From Paraconiothyrium sp. Pb-2020 (Eukaryota; Ascomycota; Dothideomycetes; Pleosporales; Didymosphaeriaceae): a DNA stretch of 64,000 nt. The position numbers and the translations under genes were made by a program. Under the pieces are notes generated by a model, which was not told where the DNA came from, made no database searches, and saw only the letters and a list, made by a program, of their open reading frames with translations. Where the stretch lies: positions 1,674,001-1,738,000 of the forward strand of contig JAJUBI010000008.1 of NCBI GenBank assembly GCA_022419385.1, in the 5' to 3' direction. Below, one piece after another: positions 21,946 through 32,245 of this stretch (position 1 is the first letter of the stretch; each line of letters begins with the position of its first letter).

Positions 21946-24064
21946 ATGCCTGAGAGAGTCATCGTTGTTGGTGCTGGCTGTACGCCCATTCCTCCGCTGA
22001 CATGAACCACTACGATACGGCTGCTAACAAGCAACAGTGTCCGGCTTGAGCGCTGCTCACACCATCTATTTGTCTGGTGGCAATGTAGTGCTCCTCGACA
22101 AGAACAGTGAGTTTGAAACAATGCATGCTGGACAAGCGGTTCCTCACATGCGCCAGACTTTATGGGAGGCAATTCCACAAAGGCTACCTCGGGTATAAAC
22201 GGTGCCCTCACCCGAACACAGGTGGACCACAAGATCCCGGATAGCGTTAAGCAGTTCTACGATGATACCCTCAAGTCCGCACGCGACAAGGCGCGGCCAG
22301 ATCTCATCAAGGTCTTGACCTACAAGTCTGCCGCTGCCGTTGAGTGGCTGATGGATGTTTTCAACCTCGACCTGACTCTCGTTTCGCGATTGGGGTAAGT
22401 TTAACAACATGCAATGAAAGGAAACCATAAACTGACTTTGTAAGTGGTCACTCGCATCCGAGAACACACCGTGGCCACGATGCCAAGTTCCCCGGTATGG
22501 CCATCACATACGCCCTCATGCAGCGGTTTGAGGAGCTTGCCGAGGCCGAGCCGGAGCGCGTCCAGCTCATCAAGAAGGCGAACGTGAAGAAGGTCAACAT
22601 GAACGGCAACACCGCCACCGGTGTCACATACCTCTTCAACGGCGAGGAGACAACAATCGAAGGCCCCGTCGTGCTTGCGACTGGTGGTTACGCCGCTGAT
22701 TTCACAGAGACCTCTCTGCTGAAGAAGTGGAGGCCAGACACCTACGACCTCTCCACCACCAACGGCGCACATGCTACTGGTGATGGGCACAAGATGTTGA
22801 TGTCTGTCGGTGCCCAGGGCATTGACATGGAAAAAGTCCAGGTTCACCCGACTGGTTTGGTTGACCCCAAGGACCCCAAGGCTAAGACTAAGTTTTTGGC
22901 CGCAGAAGGTGTGTACAATCCGCTCTTGACGTTTGTGGGCATTGTCTGACTGTTCTAGCTCTCCGTGGTGAGGGTGGTATCCTTCTCAACAGCAAGGGTA
23001 AGCGATTCTGCGACGATCTCGGACACCGTGACTACGTCTCAGGCATGATGTGGGAGGAGAAGAAGAAGGACCTGTGGCCCATCCGACTGGTCCTCAACTC
23101 CAAGGCATCCAATGTTCTCGATTTCCACACTAGGCATTATTCCGGGCGTGGCCTGATGAAGAAGATGAGCGGTAAGGAGTTGGCCAAGGAGATTGGTGTT
23201 AGCGACAAGGAGCTTCAGGAGGAATTCCAAAGCTACAATGCCATCGCCAAGGGCGATAAGAAGGATCAGTGGGGCAAGAAGTACTTCCACAACGTGCCCT
23301 TCGACATCAACGACACTTTCCACGTCGCCCTCATGGAGCCCGTGCTTCACTTCACCATGGGCGGTATCGAGATCAACGACCAGGCCGAGTGCTTGAACGC
23401 CGACGGCAAGCCTTTCGATGGACTATTTGTCTGTGGTGAATTGGCTGGTGGTGTCCACGGTGCGAACCGTCTCGGTGGATCGTCGCTGCTTGGCTGCGTT
23501 GTTTATGGTCGCGTAGCAGGAGAGTCAGCTTCGAAGTACCTCTTCCAGCAGGCGCTCAACAGCGCAGGCGGCTCAGCTGTTTCTCGTCTCGGCCAGATCT
23601 CGCTACACATCGACCCTTCACAGCCTGGCAGGGTCACGGTTGACTGGGGTAACGGTACCGGCGCCTCTACTTCCTCGTCGTCGGACGACTCTAAAATTGC
23701 GCAGCAGAAGCAACAATCAGCAGGCCCCGTGCTTAAGGCGGATGCCGATTCGAAAGATCCCGGCAAGGTGTCAAAACCCAATGAGCCTAAGAAGTTTGAG
23801 GTTCCGGCTAAGGAGTACACGCTCGAGGAGGTCGCAAAGCACAACAAGAAGGATGATCTATGGATTGCAGTAAAGGGTGTCGTCATGGACCTAACGAACT
23901 GGACAGACGAGCACCCTGGAGGACCTCAGGCGCTTTTTAGCCACATGGGCAAGGACGCGTCAGAGGAGTTTGAGATGTTACACGACGATGAGGTTATTCC
24001 TAAGTACGCCCCCGAAGTAGTCATCGGCAGGGTAAAGGGCCAAAAAATTACTCTGGAGTACTAG
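21946..24064 (+). CDS. Fumarate reductase (Osm1/Frd1 type) with C-terminal cytochrome b5 domain
   Basis: FAD enzyme reducing fumarate to succinate, regenerating oxidised flavin or NAD under low oxygen; in yeast it supports ER and mitochondrial redox folding. Proposed exons are 21946-21979, 22038-22106, 22157-22394, 22445-22908 and 22959-24064, about 636 aa. The N-terminus carries the dinucleotide-binding motif VVGAGLSGLSAAH, split by intron 1, then NFMGGNSTKATSGING. Flavin and active-site segments follow: FPGMAITYALMQRFEE, VVLATGGY, TNGAHATGDG, and near the end of the domain LHFTMGGIEI and GGVHGANRLGGSSL. A Ser/Lys/Pro-rich linker of about 70 residues leads to a cytochrome b5 domain with the heme motif WTDEHPGGPQAL near residue 586. 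The b5 fusion is common in filamentous ascomycetes and absent in yeast. No presequence is evident, so a cytosolic location is possible. Confidence 0.93.
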
Positions 24065-24398
24065 ATCTGGCACAAAAGGGCGTTACATTTTTGGAATTAG
24101 CATGTACCAGTATTTTGTGTAATGCAGGATTTGAACGATCATCACGACCACTTAGCTTACTGAATTGGGCTGGCCCGAAACAACAGCTCCAACACCTGGG
24201 CACCGAGGTAGACACGTGCGCGTTGTGTAACGGGTACTAGCGGCGATCGCACGCATGCACCCCAGACAAACCCACCGTCAACGGATGCACCCCTTTGCGC
24301 TTACGCTCGCACCCGTCACTGACCGCGCAATACGAATTGACATGTCTTCCGTTTCTTAAAATGCACCCTTTTCAGTACACTCTCTCGCTCAAAATATC

Positions 24399-26485
24399 AT
24401 GACGGCGTACGACGACTATGGCATGCCCGTCGGCGCATATTCCGAGCCGGAAAGCCTGGCGCACCAGGCATGGCGAGTCGCTCGTGCCTTCGCGTTATAC
24501 AGAGTCAAGCCAGAGGTGGACAGGAGGTGGACTGGCATAAGGAGAAGCGACTGGAGCTTGAGGCGGCTATTCAGTGCGGCATGGGCGCTGGTCGTGGTGT
24601 GGTGGGTTGCGGTATACGTCGGAGAGCGGAGCGCTATTCGGAATGCCGTCGACGCGTGTCGGTGGGAGAACTGGGAGCAATGGGTGCGCAAAATCACTCA
24701 ACATGATCGCCGAGCTGTTCCGAAGTTAACAAAATATAGGGAGACGGCGCAAACCCACACAGACTCGTCTTCGTCGCAGATCCTCAGCTCATAGATCCGC
24801 ATACCTACCCTGGCCGACCATGGCCCTTGAACGATCTTACCATCCGATACGTGGATCAATACCTCCGCCGAACATATTCGCGCATACAAGAGGTCTTATA
24901 CCCGGACACTGTCTTCTTCTTGGGGGACCTCTTTGATGGAGGGAGGGAATGGTCGACGCACACGCACAAGAACCCAGACAAACAATGGCAACAGTATGGT
25001 GACGACTTTTGGATGAACGAGTATCGTCGCTTTGGGCGCATATTCTTTAACCACTGGGGAGACGGAGGGCTAGCAATGAGACCTGGCCAACCTGGACGCA
25101 AGCTCATAACAAGTCTGCCGGGCAACCACGACCTAGGATTCGCACGCGGTGTGGATACGAGCGTGCGCGACAGGTTCAATGCGTACTTTGGGAACGGAAA
25201 CAGGATCGATATAGTCGGGAATCACACCTTTGTTTCAATCGATAGCGTCTCCTTGGAAGCGAAGGGACTGGCGAACCCACAGGCCGTGGAGAACCTCTGG
25301 AAGCCGACGACCGATTTTTTGGAAAACGCGAAGAAACAGAAGAGGAGGCTGATACAGAGGGAGCTTAGGACACAGCGGGGTTTACGCCCGTACCCTGGGT
25401 TTGAGCACAAAGTTTTAGAGCGAGAAGAGCTCGCCAAGGCAGGGATACCACACTCGGACGACGACATTACCGAGTTCCCCACCATCTTGCTTTCCCATGT
25501 ACCACTCTTTCGGCCACCCGGTACGCCTTGTGGGCCTATGAGAGAGAAGTATCCGCCAACACCGGTCGGAAAGGGGGAAGAGCCGCTCGAAGAAGACCCT
25601 CGAAATGCAATCTCGGTGAGCGGAGGTTACCAGTATCAGAATGTGCTCCATCGCGAGATTACCGTGGACATTGCGGACAAAGTAGGCGACATCCGATATG
25701 CATTCTCTGGCGACGACCACGATTATTGCGAGGTTCTTCATCATGCGTATACTTCTGGTGGTGGAGGTATTAAAGAGATCACGGTCAAGTCGTTGTCATG
25801 GGCCATGGGCGTTCGACATCCTGGCATGGTCATGGTCAGCATGTGGAATCCTGTCGATGAACAGGGGAAACCTCTCTCTGGCGACGCTTCCAAAACGCTT
25901 CAGACGCACTTGTGTCTGATGCCCGACCAGCTCGGTATCTTCATACGGTATGCAGGACTATTTGGCCTCACCCTATTCGTACTTGGCGTCCGCGCGGCAC
26001 TCGTCGTCCGCGGTGTCATCAAACCGCAACAACCTGTAGAGACCCCTCTACTTCCTACAAACAGTTCATCAGCCGAAAACGAGAAAGCTTCCCTTCATTC
26101 GCAAGATTCCGCCCCTAGTTCCTGGGATTCCTCCAATTCCTCAACTTCCTCAGACAATACAAATCTCCAAGTGCGCAATACTCAAGCTCGCACTCGCAGC
26201 GTCTCACCTGTGGGAGGCTACGGTCTCCCCGCAAACTCAGCTCCACAATCCTCAAAATACTCATACCCGCTTGTCCAGCATGCAGGCTACTTCGAACCCT
26301 CACAAAGCGCTGATCAGGAGAAGAGACGGGAGGCGCAGGCTAGAGCATGGGGAAACGTCAGCACGAAAAAGCGCTCAGGCAAGAAGAAGGGTATGCCGCT
26401 GTTCTGGGCAGAACTTGGGAGAAGTCTGGGATTGGTTGCGTTGCTGGTGTTGACTTGGTATTTCTGGCTGATTGCGAGGTGGTAA
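24399..26485 (+). CDS. Cdc1/Ted1 (PGAP5-like) metallophosphoesterase, ER membrane
   Basis: Proposed exons are 24399-24683 and 24740-26485 (56 bp intron), about 676 aa. Splicing at atatag restores GDGANPHRLVFVADPQLIDP, the first metal-binding motif. The calcineurin-like fold continues with FFLGDLFDGGREW (metal Asp near 158), LPGNHDLGF (near 224), LLSHVPLFRP and AFSGDDHDYCE. There is one helix near residues 58-75 (AAWALVVVWWVAVYVGE) and two at the C-terminus, the last at the very end (LVALLVLTWYFWLIA). Between them lies a Ser/Asn-rich loop. Homologues Cdc1, Ted1 and mammalian PGAP5 act in the ER on GPI-anchor ethanolamine phosphate or on lipid and Mn-dependent functions. The phosphoesterase call is firm; assignment to Cdc1 rather than Ted1 is not. 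Confidence 0.86.
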
Positions 26486-26862
26486 ACTGGTTCGGAAAGC
26501 ATATTGGCGTTTTTGGACGACTGGAAAGCAAAGAGCATTCTGTAGCATTACATACGGCGTATATGTCTATGACTAAATGGAAAACCGAATATCATTGTAT
26601 CACGGCTAGTGTACTGTAGATCATAGAGAGGGTAGCTGCTTGCCCCTCCCCCACAATTGGGCCTCGGCCGCGTAACCTAAGCTTCGCGGAAGCTTGACAG
26701 CTCCGCAACTCCCACCTCGAACTCCAGCTTCCAAAACCAAAGATTTCCACTTTTCGTTATCTAGAGTTACTGGCTGCACATCTCTGACTACTGTCTCTAC
26801 CGAAACCAGACCCGTGAACACGATATCTGGCTCCCGCATAGCTCGCCACGTCCTTCCCAGCA
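26486..26862. promoter_or_regulatory. Short intergenic region before the ANCHR-like gene
   Basis: 377 bp between two + strand genes. It holds the 3' end of the phosphoesterase gene and the promoter of the next. No separate feature is seen. Confidence 0.4.
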
Positions 26863-28041
26863 ATGCCCGACGCTCCCACCGGCGACGATGCCCTCTTAGC
26901 CCGCCTCAACGCCCTCAAAAAGTCTAGCGTCAGCTTGGACAATACTTTCTCCAGTTCCATAGCACCTTCAACCGCGACCGCGAAGGCGTCTGATGATCTT
27001 GCGGCCCGATTTGCCCGCCTAGGGTCTGCAAGCCCGTCGAGCTCGCCGAGACCTTCACGCACAACAACTTCGTCGGAGGATAAGACACAGGGAGCGCCTA
27101 CCATAGCGCCTGGTGCACCAAGCTATCTCGAAGGAATAGCGGAGGGTGTTGGCGGAGCCGGAACCGAAGCTAACATCGAAGATGAGAGAAGTCTGGAGGA
27201 GTTGCTGGGTGAGCTTGGTCCGAAGGAGGAGTGGGATATAGATCAGAAGGATGAGAAAGATGTAGGGAAGCTATTGAGAGATATCAAGACTATACTACCG
27301 GAGGTGCAAAAATCGAGAAAGCAAGAGCAGGAAGAGAAGGAGGGCTTGACAGACTGGGAGAATGTGGAAGTTAACGTCGGAACAAATGGCGTCGAGATCG
27401 GTCGAGAAGAGCACCCTGAAGAGCAGGGTGAAGAAGATCAAGCCGAAAATAAGAGGAACGAGGACGATGAGGCGGACGATATCATTGCACGGGTTATGGC
27501 GGAGCTAGAAATCAGCAGGAAATACGACCCGCCTTCTCCGCCTTCTGAAGACGTCAAAGACTCAGATAACGGGGACTCAAAGACAGAAGAGCAGCAAGAT
27601 AAGCCAAAAGCCCAGGATGAGGCCGAGAACAATAATGAACTCTCCCTTCCCTCAGCGCCAACATCCCTCCCACAAGACGACTTCGACCGCACACAAGCCA
27701 TCGAAGACGCCCTCACCGCTCGCCTTGCAGCACTCTCCTCCCCATCTGCTTCTCAAACAGATTTCCTCGGCTTGCCTTCGGCACCGTCATTCGCCCCGAC
27801 GAAAAAGCCGCCTACGATCCAGTCCAGCTTTGCGAAGAAAATTGATGATGAAATCGAGACGTGGTGCATCATTTGTAATGACGATGCTACCTTGAGGTGT
27901 CTGGGGTGTGATGGGGATTTGTACTGTAGGAAGTGCTGGATGGAGGGGCATCGGGGTGAGAGCGCGGGGTTCGAGGAGAGGAGGCATAGGGCGGTGGAGC
28001 TTGTGAAGGGTGACAAGAGGAGGAAGGAGGCTGCTGTGTGA
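26863..28041 (+). CDS. ANCHR/ZFYVE19-like protein with B-box type zinc finger
   Basis: Intronless, 392 aa. The N-terminus (DDALLARLNALKKSSVSLD) resembles the short Leu/Lys motif of ANCHR-like proteins. The middle is acidic, rich in Glu, Asp and Lys, with predicted helices around DIDQKDEKDVGKLLRDIK and ADDIIARVMAELEISRKY. The C-terminus has a compact zinc module: WCIICNDDATLRCLGC followed by YCRKCWMEGHRG and ERRHR, a pattern seen in B-box zinc fingers. In animals the similar finger belongs to ANCHR, the abscission checkpoint regulator that binds ESCRT-III and Vps4. The zinc finger is clear; the link to abscission is inference by analogy. Confidence 0.62.
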   Translation: MPDAPTGDDALLARLNALKKSSVSLDNTFSSSIAPSTATAKASDDLAARFARLGSASPSSSPRPSRTTTSSEDKTQGAPTIAPGAPSYLEGIAEGVGGAGTEANIEDERSLEELLGELGPKEEWDIDQKDEKDVGKLLRDIKTILPEVQKSRKQEQEEKEGLTDWENVEVNVGTNGVEIGREEHPEEQGEEDQAENKRNEDDEADDIIARVMAELEISRKYDPPSPPSEDVKDSDNGDSKTEEQQDKPKAQDEAENNNELSLPSAPTSLPQDDFDRTQAIEDALTARLAALSSPSASQTDFLGLPSAPSFAPTKKPPTIQSSFAKKIDDEIETWCIICNDDATLRCLGCDGDLYCRKCWMEGHRGESAGFEERRHRAVELVKGDKRRKEAAV

Positions 28042-28807
28042 GGCAAGACTTGGAAGGTTGGACTCGGGAATTGAGTTTTCCGAAAAGTGAACAGGAGGAA
28101 GAGCGTGACGGTTTTAACCACGCTAATGTCGCCCAACCTAACACTACGACGAACTACTCAATCCCACCGCGTACCTCTGATCCAAACGTTGAACAGGGGG
28201 TCTGTCGAACGCTGGGTCCCAGACCTACTTCCTTGTAACGGGATGCAATGCGGCACATGTATGGCTGAAAGCTGTCTCTAAGTTCAGTTGCGTTTCTCAC
28301 ACGTCGCTGAACGGTCTCATTGATGTGGAATCTACGGAAGAACTATATCGGCCTGTGGAAGTACAAGCGCAGCTTGTGGAGAACCACTACGGAAATGTCT
28401 GAGTGAAGCGATCCGATATGGAAAAAGGCTTGGACTGAAAGTATGGTCGAGAATACTACAACAGTCAAGCCAGCCGGTAGCTACCGTTGCTAGGATTGCT
28501 AGCATCCAGGCAAGAGCAACAGTCGGTTCCAACGACGATGGTATTGCAAGCCATGGGATCAAACAACCCCTAGTGGAAAGGCAGTGTCGATAGGTCTCTG
28601 TGGTCACTCTCACCTTTACCTCAAAATCGCCCTCCATAGTTTGGCTCCTATTCCATTTGTAGCTAACCACGACAACTACATCATTCGATCACAATCCGCG
28701 GCCAAGGACCAACTGTATTACTGAGACTGTGCCTGCGCACCCGAGGACAAGGTGAGTCAGCTTTACCGCGCATGTCATCTAGATTCTAACCATTACCCTG
28801 GAACAGA
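28042..28807. other. Intergenic; contains a possible 5' UTR intron at 28751-28806
   Basis: A strong donor GTGAGT at 28751 and an acceptor (gaacag) ending at 28806 lie just before the ATG at 28808 of the next locus, suggesting a spliced leader. The rest shows no coding signal. Confidence 0.35.
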
Positions 28808-30249
28808 ATGACTTCGCCGTCATGGAACGACCTGTCGTCCAAGCTGGACTCTGTCGCATGATTATACCAAGTTATCGACAGCGTCACCCGGAAGAACCCG
28901 GCAATCCCAGAGACGAGCAAGCAGTTCGTTGAGCGATGGTTCACAGACCTCGATTCTGAGCAGCTCACTATCTTGCAAAGACATGTTGATGCCAATCCAA
29001 CTGTTAAAGTCCATGATCCAAACGTTGGAGCCGTCTTGCACGCAGTGGCCCTCGTGGTGCACCGTTTCCATGTCACCAAAGAGATGATAGCTCGGCGGAA
29101 AGGACCCGCTGGTAATGGCGAATCCATGTTGTGCCCATCGCCCGTCGTTACGAAGACAACAACCATGTTCCTGGAGAAAGGTCGCCATCAGGACTCACAT
29201 GGACTCTGTGCATGCGGATCAGTTTTAGTCAAAGTGAGATTGCAGCCTATTGCATCCTTTCGCAACGTCAACGCCGATGAAGGGGGTGTGCAGAGGCTCG
29301 TCTCTAGCCTGAGTTGTTTGTCTCCAGAAGACTCTCCGCTGAAAACGATCTGCAAGTATCTCGCAACTCTTGTCTCTGAGGACACGGATGTAACGGGATT
29401 CTGCTCGAGTATTACCGCTCGACGGTCGGTACGATGGGCAGCAGTATTGGTAAGAGAACCCCAATTAGGCTCAAGAACACGCGCGCGGCCAACTTGATGC
29501 ACATAATGGCATGCCAGCGTCCATGGCACTCGTGCGATGTCACCAGTATGTCCATCTTTGCGCTCGCGGCACCTGCACATAAATTGGGAGCCATTGTCAT
29601 GGAACCCACCCTAGGCAATGAAAACCCTCTGCTAGCTGGAGTCTATACAGCCTCGCTTTTCAGGCGCACCTTAATCCCTCAGCATCTCTCGTAGAGCCGT
29701 ATAAGTTTGCAAAGGATGCTGCAGTCAGATCACAGAAGACAACCTTCCTCCGGGTGCAACTTATCGACGTCGTCCAGTCATATTGCCGACAAGTCGAATC
29801 TTTCGTCACGGCGCTCCGGCGTCTGGGCATAGAACTGGAAGATCATATGTCATTCAGTCACTCGTTCCTCCTGGGCGTGGGCCCCGAAGGCGTGGTGATG
29901 TTTCAATCATACAAGGCTTGGGGCCCAGTTCTCCATGACTACATCGCTGGCAGTGGGCTCAGGGTTCGCAATTGGCAAGAGAGCGACGATTTTGTCAGCA
30001 CATTCGATGCGTCTGCTAGGAATGACGAGGTAACGCGAACAACGACATACACTTGATGATTCAGTACTGACGCTTTGATAGAAGACCTTTACTCGCAGCA
30101 AGAAGAAGATGTTCGGGTTAGACTTGCTTGACCTCACCATGAACCCCGATACGCATGTAAGCCGCATGATGCCTTATTTTAGGGCGTGGGTCGATGTAGA
30201 GATCCTGGAAGATGTCAAGATGCGCAAGGACTCGCGACCCCAAGACTGA
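28808..30249 (+). pseudogene. Unknown gene interrupted by one in-frame TGA
   Basis: A coherent three-exon structure exists: 28808-29449, 29664-30029 and 30082-30249. All boundaries fall at phase 0 with good donors (GTAAGA, GTAACG) and acceptors (CAG, TAG). It would give about 391 residues. However, codon 18 is TGA (28859-28861), right after MTSPSWNDLSSKLDSVA; the frame then stays open (LYQVIDSVTRKNPAIPETS and onward). No splice pair of normal size removes the stop. Later segments look protein-like (LVEPYKFAKDAAVRSQ, FVTALRRLGIELEDHM, KMFGLDLLDLTMNPDTH). I recognise no family. It may be a recent pseudogene, a gene starting elsewhere, or a base error. An alternative reading without the 29450-29663 intron needs a frameshift and is less likely. 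Confidence 0.5.
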
Positions 30250-31629
30250 TAGTGACCCTCGATTACCAAACGTGAGTTAGGCCCAAGTCGATAGCATGAT
30301 CGACGAAAGAAAGATTAACATGACTAGGTGAAGTCGATAGCCAGGGTTCAACTGTAGAGGAAAGCATGCGTACAGCAGCTGTTTAGTCATATCATGGTGT
30401 CGGGCATAAGCAACTTGGCATTCTACCTTACTTCTGGGTCTTGATGATAAATCCCCGGGAGTTCCTACATGGCGGGAGGAATCTCGGATGACTAATTACC
30501 CAAGACGCTTGACATGTTTTGTAGTCGGGCACATGAAGGCATATCGTGATGCGATCAAGAACATGACGAGATGTATGAAACAAACAGCATATATGCTGTC
30601 ACGCCGAGCCGACAGCTCACTATTAAGGCACAGATGTAGTACATCGCATTCCAATATTGCCCTCATGAGCAGACATTGAAGGGTAGATGCTGGCTTCACA
30701 TGATTTGTTACATTCCAATGCGAAGACGCTGATCGTGGTTGGGTCAGATGACAGATGCCCCGCTGCGGGCTTTTCTCGGAGTCATTGTATCCATGGTTGA
30801 ACGTCAACAATGCGTTTGCGTCAAAACCGATGAACTTTCGGTGCGCTTCTCGAAAGTTACCGTCAGGTGAGGTGATTTTATGCGATTTAACTGTGGCGTC
30901 ACAAGTGGGGCATTGACAACATCCGTGTCGAATCTCCAATCAAGCCCCTGCCATCACAACCACCATCACCAGAACGTTCATCAATTGTCAACAAAAAGAC
31001 TCCGCATTATCCCTGCATCTGATCTGTTCACCAGTCTAGGCCGGATTTGCCGGCAGATCCCACATGCATCACCTCCGACCTCCGATTGCATGCTCAACTG
31101 CAGAACCAAGGATAGGACTGTCTTGCAGTGTGTGACGACTTTTGTGTGACGACTTCGCATAAGACGCAATAGGCTCTCCCACCGCAAGTTGGTGACTCTT
31201 CATGTTGACTGGCTTGGATGTTGCGTGCTGCAGCACTTTAACACATGATGTTTTGACAGCCAACCAGTGGAAGTCATGCAGTGGGTTGACACTTCTAGCC
31301 AAACAGTGCGGTCTCCGGAACGAGGCGGAATGGGCGATCTTGTCTGGCCTGATGGATAAGGTGAGGTATCGTGAGCTGGCAGCACGTCTCTGGTCAAGAT
31401 GAAGTCATGGGACCCTTGTCCGGTGCGAGAAGTTTCCCTGGACCAACACCACGCAGATATCTGTTGAGATCGTCATCGTCACGTATCAGATGACCAGAAT
31501 CATAAGTATAAGACTAGCTTTCTTAATGAATACGAATCATCCATTGTCTATCCAGCAGCAACTTGCCAAAGCACCCAGCGACCACTTCAGCACACCACTT
31601 TAGTCTACACTTCACAACCACCAATTGCA
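30250..31629. other. Intergenic, nothing recognised
   Basis: 1.38 kb. Short frames on both strands lack domains, and the longest (30496-30939, minus) has irregular composition. The last 150 bp serve as the promoter and leader of the MARVEL-like gene. The repeated word tgtgtgacgacttttgtgtg near 31130-31150 is a minor local duplication. Confidence 0.4.
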
Positions 31630-32245
31630 ATGGCCCGTCACGCAACGAACGACTACGGCACACCTGGCCCCGCCCGTACGACTCGCACCCTCCGTCCTCT
31701 CCTCCTTGCGAACCATGCGCTCCACTTCGCATCCTCCGTCATTGTCCTTGGCATTTCTGGCTACTTCATCCACAAGTTCACTTCCAACACCCACCTCCGC
31801 TACTGGATCGGTGTAGCCGCGGTAGATACCTTCTTCTACCTCCCGTCCCTCTTCCTTCCCCTCGTAAAGTCATACAAAGGCTACCTCGCACCCCTGGCCC
31901 TCATCTTGAGCTACCTATGGCTTATCGCCTTTGTCTTTGCTAGCCAGGATTATGACTACAACGGTGGACAATTCTACAACTCCCCGGCGGGAGTGAATAA
32001 GGGCGCGCTGAAGAAGACGCTGGAGGCCTTTGCCTTCATTGCTTTGTAAGTGCCAACATTGCTCCTGACCTATGTGTGAGAATGTAAGGCTAACATCATG
32101 TAGCTTCACCAGCCTTGTGGGATTTTTCGCTGAGTTTAGGCTTTGGGATGTTGAGCGCTTCCACACGGGGGCGTCGACTGTTGATTCTGATAAGCACCAT
32201 GCTGCTCCGGCAGATACGACTGCTCCTGCTACTGCTACCGTCTAG
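31630..32245 (+). CDS. Small four-helix membrane protein, MARVEL-like
   Basis: Proposed exons are 31630-32045 and 32104-32245 (58 bp intron), giving 185 aa. Four hydrophobic helices are visible: HFASSVIVLGISGYFIH, YWIGVAAVDTFFYLPSLF, LAPLALILSYLWLIAFVFA and, across the splice, LEAFAFIALFFTSLVGFFAE. The spacing and the pattern (a short cytosolic N-terminus, a loop with QDYDYNGGQF before the last helix, a polar tail ending in Ala/Thr) resemble fungal MARVEL-domain proteins of the plasma membrane. No catalytic motif is present. Function is unknown; the gene itself is well supported by the splice-restored last helix. Confidence 0.68.

Noticed and set aside
29434..29694. Separate exon in another frame within the broken gene
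   Set aside because: It would require frameshifts on both sides, whereas treating 29450-29663 as an intron keeps phase with consensus splice sites.
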